Below are positions 9,101 through 17,997 of a stretch of 32,707 nt of DNA, in pieces. The stretch spans positions 1 to 32,707 of the forward strand of contig JAAVYF010000012.1 of NCBI GenBank assembly GCA_022790975.1. Direction: 5' to 3'. The first letter of the stretch is position 1; each line of letters begins with the position of its first letter. The notes below the pieces were generated by a model. That model saw only the letters and a program-made list of their open reading frames with translations. It had not been told where the DNA came from and ran no database searches. Source of the DNA: Clostridia bacterium (GTDB lineage: Bacteria; Bacillota; Clostridia; TANB77; CAG-508). The position numbers were made by a program, and so were the translations under genes.

Positions 9101-10011
9101 TGAAAGGTATTATATTAGCAGGAGGAAGTGCAACAAGACTTTATCCAATTACAATTGCAGTTTCAAAACAAATGCTTCCAGTTTACGATAAACCAATGAT
9201 TTATTATCCATTATCAACATTAATGATGGCAGGAATTAAAGAAGTTTTAATAATTTCTACACCAGTTCATCTTCCAGCATTTGAGAGTTTATTAGGAGAT
9301 GGTTCTGATTTAGGAATGAAATTAGAATATAAAGTTCAAGAAAAACCAGTAGGATTAGCAGATGCCTTTAGATTAGGAGCAGATTTTATTGGAAATGATA
9401 ATGTTGCTTTAATTTTAGGAGATAACATGATTTATGGTTCTAGAATTGAAAGAGTTTTAAAAGCAGCAAGCAATTTAAAAGAAGGTGGAATTATATTTGG
9501 ATATCAAGTTGCAGACCCAACATCTTATGGTGTTGTTGAAATTGATAAAAATGGAACTGCGCTTTCAATAGAAGAAAAACCAGAAAATCCAAAATCAAAT
9601 TTAGCTGTACCTGGAATTTATTTTTATGATAATGAAGTTGTTAAAATAGCAAATACAATAAAACCCTCTGAAAGAGGAGAACTTGAAATTACAGATGTAA
9701 ATAAAGTTTATATGGAAAAAGGAAAATTAAAGGTTATTCCATTAGGAAATGGATATGCTTGGTTTGATACAGGAACACCAGATAGACTTTCAGATGCAGC
9801 AGATTATGTTAAAGCAATTGAATTAAGACAAGGTGTTCAAATCGCATGTTTAGAAGAGTTTGCATATAAAAATGGATGGATTAATAAAGATAAAATTTTA
9901 GAACATGCAAATAAATATAAGAAAACAGAATATGGAAAATATTTAAAAAGAGTTGCTGAAGACTCAGAAGATTCTTATAGTCATATTTTCGATAATGAAA
10001 TATTTGAATAA
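9100..10011 (+). CDS. rmlA (rfbA): Glucose-1-phosphate thymidylyltransferase
   Basis: First enzyme of the dTDP-L-rhamnose pathway, joining dTTP and glucose-1-phosphate. The 303-residue product starts with the nucleotidyltransferase signature GGSATRLYPIT (about 7-17), followed by SKQMLPVYDKPMIYYPLSTL (about 23-42), the metal/substrate segment LILGDNMIYG (about 104-113), EEKPENPKSN and GNGYAWFDTGTPD (about 217-229). Length is slightly above the usual 290 through a charged C-terminal tail. The start overlaps the rmlD stop, and AAAGGAGG precedes it. No shift site occurs in this gene. Confidence 0.97.
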   Translation: MKGIILAGGSATRLYPITIAVSKQMLPVYDKPMIYYPLSTLMMAGIKEVLIISTPVHLPAFESLLGDGSDLGMKLEYKVQEKPVGLADAFRLGADFIGNDNVALILGDNMIYGSRIERVLKAASNLKEGGIIFGYQVADPTSYGVVEIDKNGTALSIEEKPENPKSNLAVPGIYFYDNEVVKIANTIKPSERGELEITDVNKVYMEKGKLKVIPLGNGYAWFDTGTPDRLSDAADYVKAIELRQGVQIACLEEFAYKNGWINKDKILEHANKYKKTEYGKYLKRVAEDSEDSYSHIFDNEIFE

Positions 10012-10316
10012 ATGTTGGTTAGAAGTTAGAGATTAGATATTAGAGGTTAGAAATTGTATTCCTCCATTATCTTAACTCTAACTTTAAACATATTATTTAG
10101 CAAGAATATAAAAATTTGTATAATATACAATTAAGGTGATTATTTATTTTAAATTTCTTAAATTATATAAATTTAAAATTTGATTTTATGAGTCAATTAA
10201 CTAAACATTAAACATGTAAAGAAAAATATAATTTTTTGGTTGAAAAAGTAGTTTTTTTGTGATATAAATGTTATGAAAATATGGAAAATTTTGTTGTTTT
10301 AGAAAGGAAAAATAAA
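10012..10316. other. 305-base gap between rmlA and rmlC, no gene seen
   Basis: AT-rich. A cluster of TTAGA/GGTTAGA-like units fills about 10018-10052, with the partial complement TAACTCTAACTTTAAAC near 10073-10089, so a weak hairpin may form. No convincing promoter, RNA gene or open frame was found. Confidence 0.5.
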
Positions 10317-10902
10317 ATGGGAAAATTTAAAAGAATTGATACAGATATTGAAGGAGTTTATATTATAGAACCTACTGTATTTGGAGATAATAGAGGATAT
10401 TTCATGGAAACCTATAGTAAGCCTGATTTTGAAGAAATTGGAATTACAAATGAATTTGTTCAAGATAATCAATCAAAATCTAAAAAAGGAGTGCTAAGAG
10501 GACTTCATTTTCAAAAAGAAAATACACAAGGAAAACTTGTTAGATGTATAAAAGGCGAAGTTTTTGATGTAGCAGTAGACTTAAGACCTGGAAGTAAAAC
10601 TTATGGTAAATGGACAGGCGTTATAATTTCAGAAGACAATAAAAGAATGTTTATGATACCAAGACGGTTTTGCGCATGGATTCTTAGTTTTATCTGATGA
10701 AGCAGAATTTTGTTATAAATGTGATGATGTATATAATCATGAAGCTGAAGGCGGATTAAAATGGAATGATGAAGAAGTTGGAATTGTTTGGCCAGAAGTT
10801 CCAGGAATGAAACCAGAAGAATATTTAACATCAGAAAAAGATGGTAAATGGCCAAGCTTAGCAGAGCTTAAGAAAACAGAGCTATTTAAAAATTTAATCT
10901 AG
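10317..10902 (+). CDS. rmlC (rfbC): dTDP-4-dehydrorhamnose 3,5-epimerase, one +1 shift at 10665
   Basis: A cupin-fold epimerase acting between RmlB and RmlD. ATG 10317 is chosen over 10281 because AGAAAGGA lies 8 bases upstream of it. The reading gives about 194 residues. Visible motifs: EPTVFGDNRGYFMETY, FVQDNQSKSKKGVLRGLHFQ with the catalytic His, and RCIKGEVFDVAVDLR. After skipping C10665, IPRGFAHGFLVLSDEAEF follows, an almost invariant RmlC motif, and then CDDVYNHEAEGGLKWND. The unshifted frame would break the cupin core and end after 10 codons. The strength of the GFAHGF match makes this one of the clearest shift sites. Confidence 0.94.
10665..10668 (+). other. C-GGT +1 recoding site 6 (rmlC)
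   Basis: AGA CGG TTT in frame; skipping the C gives AGA GGT TTT GCG CAT and the RmlC signature RGFAHGF. The glycine is conserved in the family. Confidence 0.9.
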
Positions 10903-10969
10903 ATTTTTGTTAATACTTATAAATTTAGATTAAATGAATCAGTATATAAAAGAAATGAGATTATAATTA

Positions 10970-11577
10970 TAGTAGATTTAGTAAGTGCAAAAAAATATTT
11001 TAAACAATATGTTTCTAATTATGATAGTAATATTACAAAGATACAAATAAAAATTGTTCATATGTATTATGTTGCAGAAAATGCTAGAAAAATTGCAATT
11101 AGTATTGACCATGGTCAAAAAGGAGTAGAAGTATTATTTGCTGATAAAATAATTAGAAATTTTATTAAAAATGAAAAATATGATGCTATTATATATAAAG
11201 CTATTAATAATCATAATAAATATGAAATAGAAAAGGGCTTATCTGAAAAGGAATTATTATATAGTAAAATTGTTAGAGATGCAGATAATATAGATATATT
11301 TAGAGATGTTTTAGATAGTGAGAAAATAGAAGAACATGGTCATATAGGATGTGAGGATATTTCAAAAGAATTATTGAGTCCAGAATTTTTTGAAGATTTA
11401 AAAAAAGAAGAGCTTTTAGTTTATGCAAAAGCCAAAAATGATATGGATATTATGGTTGCGATAATTGCACATATTTATTGGTTAGAATTTAGCGAAAGTT
11501 TGAAAATAATAAAAGAAAATGATTATATTAATAGATTTGTTAAAAGATTGAATTGTCAAGATGAATATACTAAATAA
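10970..11577 (+). pseudogene. Decayed HD-domain phosphohydrolase gene
   Basis: The frame resembles cytosolic HD-domain hydrolases: SAKKYFKQYVSNYD (from about 10984), IKIVHMYYVAENARKIA, then SIDHGQKGVEVLF, NNHNKYEIEKGL and VRDADNIDIF. Two defects suggest loss of function. Homology begins before the first in-frame ATG (11062), and no ATG, GTG or TTG lies between the rmlC stop and 11062; only ATA or ATT candidates exist near 10964-10970. The block that family members carry between the IA of ENARKIA and SIDHGQKG, including the metal-binding HD dyad, is missing, as if about 35-40 codons were deleted in frame. The coding frame downstream is intact. It sits between rmlC and rmlB but has no evident pathway role. 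Confidence 0.65.
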
Positions 11578-11661
11578 AAAATGGACGAAATTGCAGTAAT
11601 TGCAATGAACTATATTAATAAACGTATCTTTATAAAATAAAGATAAAGAAAGGATGATAAA

Positions 11662-12633
11662 ATGAAAAATATAATGGTAACAGGAGCTGCAGGTTTTATA
11701 GGAGCAAATTTTGCAGAGCTAATGGTAAAAAAATATGAAGGAAAATACAATATTATTGTTTTTGATAAATTAACTTATGCCGGAAATTTATATAATTTAG
11801 ATAATATAAAAGATAAAATTACATTTGTTAAAGGAGATATTTGTGATTTTGAATTTGTTAAAGAAACATTGAAAAAATATGATATAGATAGTATTGTTCA
11901 TTTTGCTGCAGAATCACATGTTGATAATAGTATAAAAAATCCTTTTATATTTACACATACAAATGTAATAGGAACACATACATTATTAGAGTCAGCAAAA
12001 CAAGTTTGGGGAGAAGGTAGTAGCAATAAATTTGTTCATGTTTCAACAGATGAAGTATATGGAACTTTAGGAGAAACAGGATATTTCACAGAAACATCAC
12101 CAATTAAACCAAATAGTCCATATTCAGCATCAAAAGCATCATCTGATTTAGTGGCACTTGCTTATAGTGAAACATTTAAAATGAATGTTTCTGTTACAAA
12201 TTGTTCAAATAATTATGGACCATATCAACATCATGAAAAATTAATACCACATATGATTTCAAAAGCATTAAAAAATGAAAAACTTCCAGTTTATGGTGAA
12301 GGTAAAAATATTAGAGATTGGCTTTATGTTGAAGACCATTGTGAAGCAATAGATATAATTTTACATCAAGGCAAAAAAGGTGAAAGATACAATATTGGCG
12401 GACATAATGAAAAAAGAAATATTGAAATAGTAAAATTAATACTAGAAAAACTAGGAAAATCAGAAGACCTAATAGAATACGTAACAGACAGAAAAGGTCA
12501 CGACTACCGCTACGCAATAGACCCAACCAAACTTAAAGAGGAGTTCGGATGGGAGCCAAAAACAATGTTTAAAGATGGAATAGTAAAAACAATAGATTGG
12601 TACTTAGAACATGAAGAGTACTTAGAAAAATAG
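11662..12633 (+). CDS. rmlB (rfbB): dTDP-glucose 4,6-dehydratase, with a foreign-looking 3' end
   Basis: Second enzyme of the rhamnose pathway, an NAD-dependent extended SDR. The 323-residue product has GAAGFIGANF (about 7-16), FAAESHVDNSI, the catalytic STDEVYG and YSASKASSD (YxxxK), NNYGPYQHHEKLIP and NIRDWLYVEDHC. AAAGGATG precedes the ATG. No shift site. From about 12460 to 12560 codon use changes: CTA, GAC, TAC, CGC and ACC codons appear next to each other, unlike the rest of the gene. The last 74 coding bases are duplicated downstream at 12691-12764. Together these point to recombination at the 3' end, although the encoded enzyme looks complete. Confidence 0.95.
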   Translation: MKNIMVTGAAGFIGANFAELMVKKYEGKYNIIVFDKLTYAGNLYNLDNIKDKITFVKGDICDFEFVKETLKKYDIDSIVHFAAESHVDNSIKNPFIFTHTNVIGTHTLLESAKQVWGEGSSNKFVHVSTDEVYGTLGETGYFTETSPIKPNSPYSASKASSDLVALAYSETFKMNVSVTNCSNNYGPYQHHEKLIPHMISKALKNEKLPVYGEGKNIRDWLYVEDHCEAIDIILHQGKKGERYNIGGHNEKRNIEIVKLILEKLGKSEDLIEYVTDRKGHDYRYAIDPTKLKEEFGWEPKTMFKDGIVKTIDWYLEHEEYLEK

Positions 12634-12764
12634 TTTTTGGCGGTAAGCGTGGGAAATTTTGCGAAGCGAAATTTCACTAGCTACCCAAGTCAAAAACAAT
12701 GTTTAAAGATGGGATAGTAAAAACAATAGATTGGTATTTAGAACATGAAGAGTACTTAGAAAAA
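12557..12764 (+). repeat. Direct duplication of the rmlB 3' end around a REP-like palindrome
   Basis: Positions 12557-12630 and 12691-12764 agree at 72 of 74 positions. The second copy would still encode the same C-terminal residues ending in YLEKK and a TAA, but it is detached from the gene. The 60 bases between them hold the palindrome at 12649-12681. Confidence 0.85.
12649..12681. repeat. REP-like palindrome, copy 2
   Basis: GAAATTTTGC (12653-12662), loop GAA, then GCGAAATTTC (12666-12675), one G-T pair in ten. It shares stem, loop length and the flanking TTTCACT with the copy at 1560-1591. Confidence 0.7.
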
Positions 12765-12806
12765 AAATAATAAAACAATATTTAAGAATGGAATATAAAA
12801 AACAAA

Positions 12807-14372
12807 ATGGAAAATTTTTTTAAAAACATTATAAAGTATATAGGTATATTTATAGTTGCAATTGTTTTTTTAGTAAATATATTTTTAAATTCTACATTAG
12901 TAGAAATTACAGAACATGTTAGCATTACTTTTTATACAGTAATAAGTTTACTAGTAAGTATTGCTATTGTAATTTTATTTTTTAAGTTTGATAATATTAT
13001 AAAAAAGTTAAAACTTTCTAAAAAAACAAAAGTAATTATATTTATTGGAATTTTAATTTTATATATGGCTGTTCAAGTAGGATGGATTTATATAAGACAT
13101 GCTGTTCCAACTGCAGATCAAGATTTAACATATCAAACATCAGTAGCTTTAGCTGATGATGATATAGAATCTGCAAAATGGATGGGAGGATATCTGCAAG
13201 CATATTCACAGCAATTAACTTTAGCATATGTATTTTCAATTATTTTTAAAATATTTAATACGAGAAATCCAGTTGTTTTACAATATTATAATGCTTTATC
13301 AAATTGTATAACAATTATAGCGTTATTTTTAATTGCAAAACAGCTTTCTAAAAAATATGAAGTAAGTAAAACAAGAACAGTATTAATTTCTTTAATGTTT
13401 ATAACACTTCCAATGCTTGCAACATTTGTATATGGAGATTTACCAAGTATTCCATTTTGTTTGCTTGCAATATATTTTATAATGAAATATTGTGAAAATA
13501 AAAAAATAAGATATTCTATATTGTCTGCAATATGCTTATCTTATGCATGTATTCTTAGAATGAACAATTTAATTTTTTTAATAGCATTAGTTATATATGA
13601 TTTTTTAGAAATTTTGCATATAGAAGAAAAAAACGTAAAAAAGATTTTAAAAGAAATTATTGTATTGGTAGTATTTATTGCAGTTGCTTTTCTTCCAAGT
13701 AAAATTTTAAAAGATAATTTATTAGATAGATTTGAATTAAAAAAAGACAAGCCATTTCCAACAATAGGATTTTTATGCATGGGAATGAACGAAAGTGGTA
13801 GAAGTTATGGTTGGTATAATGGAGATATTGCACAAATTGCATTTAATGGATTTGATGAAGCACCTCCAATATATAAAGAAATGATAAAAGAAAGAATAAA
13901 AACTTTTGTGAAAAAACCAATATATTTTGCTCAATTTTATTGTGTAAAAATTATATCAACATGGACTGAAAATACATATGGTGCTGTGTGGTATAATCAA
14001 CAATTCAATTTTGCAGAAAATGAATGGAGAAATATTGAAAATGAAAAAATAGCAAAAATTCAAGATAAACTAGATGGTCTTGTTGTGAAATCTAATAAGC
14101 ATTTGCAAGTTTATCAAAAAGCTATAATTTTAATAATTTTTGGAATGACGTTATGTGTTTTAGTAAAATATAGAAAAAATATTTCTAATGAAGTATTACT
14201 ATTAGTTTTATGTTTTATGGGTGGTTTTATGTTCCATATTTTATGGGAAACAAAATCGAGATATATAATTTCATATATTATAGTACTTATGCCATTAGTT
14301 TCAATTAATTTAGGAAAATTGAATTTAAAAAAAGTTAAAATGTTAAATGAAAAAGGAGAAACACAAAATTGA
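12807..14372 (+). CDS. GT-C type membrane glycosyltransferase (PMT/GT39-like)
   Basis: The 521-residue polytopic protein has about 11 membrane segments and the layout of GT-C glycosyltransferases, which use polyprenyl-phosphate sugars on the outer face of the membrane. After two N-terminal segments, an extracytoplasmic loop at about 94-135 contains TADQDLTYQTS, whose acidic residues fit the catalytic first loop of this fold. A soluble-looking region (about 305-430) carries GMNESGRSYGWYNGD and WTENTYGAVWYNQQ. The exact family is not certain. Its stop overlaps the TTG start of the next gene, a GtrB-type transferase that could make its lipid-linked donor. Confidence 0.7.
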   Translation: MENFFKNIIKYIGIFIVAIVFLVNIFLNSTLVEITEHVSITFYTVISLLVSIAIVILFFKFDNIIKKLKLSKKTKVIIFIGILILYMAVQVGWIYIRHAVPTADQDLTYQTSVALADDDIESAKWMGGYLQAYSQQLTLAYVFSIIFKIFNTRNPVVLQYYNALSNCITIIALFLIAKQLSKKYEVSKTRTVLISLMFITLPMLATFVYGDLPSIPFCLLAIYFIMKYCENKKIRYSILSAICLSYACILRMNNLIFLIALVIYDFLEILHIEEKNVKKILKEIIVLVVFIAVAFLPSKILKDNLLDRFELKKDKPFPTIGFLCMGMNESGRSYGWYNGDIAQIAFNGFDEAPPIYKEMIKERIKTFVKKPIYFAQFYCVKIISTWTENTYGAVWYNQQFNFAENEWRNIENEKIAKIQDKLDGLVVKSNKHLQVYQKAIILIIFGMTLCVLVKYRKNISNEVLLLVLCFMGGFMFHILWETKSRYIISYIIVLMPLVSINLGKLNLKKVKMLNEKGETQN

Positions 14373-15310
14373 AAAAAATATCATTAGTAGTACCAATGTA
14401 TTATGAAGAAAAAGTTGTAAATGAGTGCTACAAAAGATTAACTGATGTATTAAAAAAATTAGAAAATTACGATTATGAAATTATTTTTATAAATGATGGT
14501 AGTAAAGATAAAACTTTAGATTTATTGCAGGAAATAGCAAATAAAGATAAAAAAATTAAGGTAATATCTTTTTCAAGAAACTTTGGTCATCAATGTGCAG
14601 TTGAAGCAGGTCTTAATTATGTATCTGGTGATGCAATAGTTATTATAGATGCAGACCTTCAAGACCCACCAGAATCTATACCAGAAATGGTTAAATTATG
14701 GGAAGAAGGAAATAAAGTAGTATATGGAAAAAGAAAAACAAGAAAAGGCGAGTCCGCATTTAAGTTATTTACAGCTAAAATGTTTTATAAAACTTTAAAT
14801 TCGTTATCTGATGTAGATATTCCTAAAGATACGGGCGATTTTAGACTTGTAGATAGAGATGTAGTAGAAGTTTTAAAATCACTTCCAGAACATAATAAAT
14901 TTTTAAGAGGATTATGGAGTTGGGTTGGATTTAAACAAACACCATATGAGTATGAAAGAGAAGAAAGATTTGCAGGAGAAACTAAATATCCATTAAAGAA
15001 AATGTTAAAACTAGCTTTTGATGGAATAATAGGTTTTTCTACAAAACCACTTAAATTTATAGGAACTTTAGGTCTATTTTCAATATTTGTTTCATTTTTA
15101 ATAATGATATATACAATAGTTTCATTTGTTGCTTCTAGAAATTTAGTTACTGGTTGGGCTTCTATAATGGTTGCTGTAACATTTTTTGCAGGAGTACAAT
15201 TGGTATCAATATATATACTTTCAGAATATATAGGAAGAATTTATGCAGAAAGTCAAAATAGACCAAGATATATTATAGAAAAGAAAATTAATTTTGAAGA
15301 AGAAAATTAG
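14369..15310 (+). CDS. GtrB-type polyprenyl-phosphate glycosyltransferase (GT2), copy 1
   Basis: This family moves a sugar from a nucleotide donor to undecaprenyl phosphate on the cytoplasmic face. The product has 313 residues. The start is TTG 14369 with AAAAGGAG 8 bases before; the TTG overlaps the upstream TGA. Motifs: SLVVPMYYEEKVV (N-terminus), IFINDGSKDKTLDLL (about 34-48), FSRNFGHQCAVEAGL, IDADLQDPPE with the metal-binding aspartates, and RFAGETKYPLKKM before two C-terminal membrane segments (about 225-290, containing TGWASIMV). It is a paralogue of the next gene and carries no shift site. Its in-frame GGA in AGETKY and GGT in TGWAS mark the positions where the paralogue has C-GGA and C-GGT. 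Confidence 0.9.
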   Translation: MKKISLVVPMYYEEKVVNECYKRLTDVLKKLENYDYEIIFINDGSKDKTLDLLQEIANKDKKIKVISFSRNFGHQCAVEAGLNYVSGDAIVIIDADLQDPPESIPEMVKLWEEGNKVVYGKRKTRKGESAFKLFTAKMFYKTLNSLSDVDIPKDTGDFRLVDRDVVEVLKSLPEHNKFLRGLWSWVGFKQTPYEYEREERFAGETKYPLKKMLKLAFDGIIGFSTKPLKFIGTLGLFSIFVSFLIMIYTIVSFVASRNLVTGWASIMVAVTFFAGVQLVSIYILSEYIGRIYAESQNRPRYIIEKKINFEEEN

Positions 15311-15320
15311 GGAGACATAT

Positions 15321-16276
15321 ATGGAAAAAATTTCGGTTATAGTTTCTTGTTATAATGAAGAAAAAAGTATACCTCTTTTTTATCAGGAAATGGAAAGAGT
15401 AGCTAGTAAAGACTTTAAAGGAACAGATGTAGAATTTGAATATATATTTGTAAATGATGGATCAAAAGATAATACTTTAAAAGTTATGAAAGAATTACAT
15501 GAAAAAGATAATAAAGTGAGATATATATCATTTTCAAGAAATTTTGGAAAAGAAGCTGCTATGATGGCTGGTTTAGAAGCAGCAGAAGGTGACTATGTAA
15601 CTCTTATGGATGCAGACCTTCAAGACCCACCAAGTCTTTTAAAGCAAATGTTTGATGCTATAAAAAATGAAGGTTATGATTGTGTTGCTACAAGACGCGT
15701 TTCACGTAAAGGAGAACCTCCTATTAGAAGTTTATTTTCAAGAATTTTTTATAAATTAATAGATAAAATAACTGATTTTGAAATGGTAGATGGAGCAAGA
15801 GATTATAGATTAATGACACGTCAAGTTAAAGATGCTATTATTTCAATGCAAGAATATAATAGATATTCAAAAGGTTTATTTTCATTTGTAGGTTTTGATA
15901 CAAAATGGATTGAGTATGAAAATGTTGAAAGAGTTGCTCGGAGAAACAAAGTGGTCTTTTTGGAAGTTATTTAAATATGCTTTAGAGGGAATTACAGCAT
16001 TTTCAACAGCCCCTCTTGCAATTGCTTCAATAGTAGGATTTTTATTTTGTGTAGTTGCAGGAATTTTAATATTGGCAATTATAATAAAAACATTAGCATT
16101 TGGAGATCCAACATCACGGTTGGCCATCAATGGTTTGTATTACTGTATTTATGGGAGGAATTCAACTATTAAGTTTAGGTGTTATTGGTCAGTATTTATC
16201 TAAAACATATCTAGAAGTAAAAGGAAGACCTATTTATTTTATTAAAGAAACAGAAAAGACAGAAAGAAAGAATTAA
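15321..16276 (+). CDS. GtrB-type polyprenyl-phosphate glycosyltransferase (GT2), copy 2, two +1 shifts
   Basis: Paralogue of the upstream gene, same presumed role with another sugar. Start ATG 15321 follows GGGAGA. Reading with skips at 15939 and 16117 gives about 317 residues: SVIVSCYNEEKSIPLFY, FVNDGSKDNTL, FSRNFGKEAAMMAGLEAA, MDADLQDPPS, then RVAGETKWSFWKLFKYALEG after the first shift and TSGWPSMVCITVFMGGIQLL after the second, followed by VIGQYLSKTYLEVKGRPIYF. Both glycines align with glycines of copy 1. Without recoding the product would lose both membrane segments. Confidence 0.9.
15939..15942 (+). other. C-GGA +1 recoding site 7 (GtrB copy 2, first)
   Basis: GCT CGG AGA at codon 207; skipping the C gives GCT GGA GAA ACA AAG (AGETK). 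The paralogue at 14369 has the same AGETK with an ordinary GGA. Confidence 0.9.
16117..16120 (+). other. C-GGT +1 recoding site 8 (GtrB copy 2, second)
   Basis: TCA CGG TTG in frame, 59 codons after site 7; skipping the C gives TCA GGT TGG CCA TCA (SGWPS), matching TGWAS with an ordinary GGT in the paralogue. Confidence 0.9.
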
Positions 16277-16596
16277 TTAAAATGTAAAGTAAAAAAAGAT
16301 TAATTAACAATAAGAAATTTAATAAAAAATAATTAAGTAAAATTGTTTAATAAAATGATTAATCAAAAAATTTTATAAAAATAATTAAGTAAAATGGACT
16401 TAATAAAAATGATTAAGCAAAAGGTTTAATGAAAATAATTAAGTAAAATGGACTTAATAAAAATGATTAAGCAAAAAGTTTAATGAAAATAATTAAGTAA
16501 AATGACTTAATAAAAATGATTAAACAAAAAGCTTAATAAAAATAATTAAACAAAAATTTTAAATAAAATATAAAATTTAATAAAAAGGAAATGTAT
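16277..16596. repeat. Gap filled by 54-base imperfect tandem repeats
   Basis: Units begin at 16381, 16435 and 16489 with ATAATTAAGTAAAATG and are 54, 54 and 53 bases long. Degenerate partial units lie on both sides (about 16329-16380 and 16542-16567). The repeat is made of TTAATAAAAATGATTAAGCA-like blocks. Almost no GC, no open frame. The last 15 bases carry the ribosome binding site of the next gene. Confidence 0.85.
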
Positions 16597-17986
16597 ATGC
16601 AAGATAAATTAAAAAAGATTATAAATTCAAAAGCAATGCCATTTATAATTTTGTTTTTGGCTATGTTATGTGTAAATATTTTTAAAAGTGTAAGTTATGG
16701 AGATGATACATGGTTTGCAGGTATTACTACAGGAAAAGTTACTCCAGAGGTTACAAATATGGTAGAATATATGAATTGGAGATATAAAACTTGGTCTTCA
16801 AGATTAATAATAGAATTTTTCTTAATAATTTTTGCTAAAAATTTTGTAGTACTTTGGAAAATTTTAGATAGTCGGTATATTTGTTCTTTTAGCTTATTCA
16901 ATATATAAAGTATTTTGCTACTCAAAAAAAGAAGATGAAGAAAATAGATATATTAGATGGTTAATAGTATTTTTTACATTTTTTATTTCACAAAATTTAT
17001 TAAATACTGCTGGCTGGATTGCAACTGCTCTTAATTATTCTTGGGTAATTGCTTTTGGGATTTTTTCTTTAATTCCAATTAGAAAGTGTATAGATGGAAA
17101 TAAATTTCATTTGTATGAATTTTTAATTTTTAGTTTAAGTATGATTTTTTCTTGTAATTCAGAGCAGATGTGTGCAGTTTTATTTACAGTTTATATTATA
17201 TTTACAATATATTTATTAAAAGAAAAGAAGATAAAGCCATTAATATTTATAATGCTTATAATTTCAATTATTAGTTTAATATTTATCTTTGCTTGTCCAG
17301 GCAACAAGGTAAGAACAAAGCAAGAGATATCACTTTATTTTGAAAACTTTGAAGATTTATCAATATTGAATAAAGTAGAAATATCTTTAGTTTCAACAAT
17401 GCAATATTTTATGTTTAATTTTAATATTATATATGTAATATTTACACTTTTATTATTAATTAGAATATATAAAAAATATGAAAACAATTTAATTGCTAAA
17501 GCTATTGTAACGGTTCCCTTTTTATTAGGAATAATTTTTAATGTATTCGGACCAATTTTACAAAGTGGCTTTCCAGAAATATATAATGGAATTGCATTTA
17601 TGAATACGCCAAATAATGCATCATTTGCAGGAAATACAGATTTAGGTTTTACAAAATCATTAATTCCAGTTCTTTTATCAGGAATTAATTTAGGATTAAT
17701 TATTATATCTGTTTACTTATGTTTTGGAAATACTAAAAAAAGTATTGTAGCACTTCTTTGTATTTTGGCTGGAATTTGTACAAGAATGCTTATGGGATTT
17801 ATGCCAAGTGTATATGTTTCAGGAAATAGAACTCAATTAATTTTTATAGTAAGTATGTTAATTGTAAGTGTACTTTTAATAAATGAAGAAACAAAAGATG
17901 TTTTAAAAAAATATATAAATATTTTAATAGTATTTGAAATATTGACTTTTATGAATAATATTGCTTTGAGCTTGAATGTTCGATAA
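16597..17986 (+). CDS. Polytopic membrane protein, DUF6056-like, one +1 shift at 16873
   Basis: Start ATG 16597 is preferred to 16591 because AAGGA (16585-16589) is then 7 bases away. Skipping C16873 gives about 462 residues with roughly 11 membrane segments. The N-terminal extracytoplasmic loop has SYGDDTWFAG and WRYKTWSSRLIIE, a pattern of acidic and WxxR residues that I associate with DUF6056-type proteins, thought to be GT-C-like membrane transferases. The shift lies in the second membrane segment: WKILDS joins GIFVLLAYSIYKV, keeping it hydrophobic, while the unshifted frame stops after 11 codons. Function inferred from position: a modifying transferase for the polysaccharide, perhaps using the lipid-linked sugar made by the preceding gene. 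Confidence 0.75.
16873..16876 (+). other. C-GGT +1 recoding site 9 (DUF6056-like gene)
   Basis: AGT CGG TAT at codon 93; skipping the C gives AGT GGT ATA TTT GTT and continues the membrane segment. The downstream frame then runs open for 370 codons. Confidence 0.83.
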
Positions 17987-17997
17987 GTATTTTTTCT

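Noticed and set aside
12634..12806. Second copy of the rmlB end as a small gene
   Set aside because: It is a detached 3' duplicate without a start codon context or ribosome binding site.
12807..14372. Recoding of TGA as a sense codon
   Set aside because: TGA ends this gene (14370-14372) right at a coupled start, and no in-frame TGA is needed inside any gene.
16277..16596. CRISPR array at the 54-base repeats
   Set aside because: The units are contiguous with no unique spacers and are almost pure A and T.
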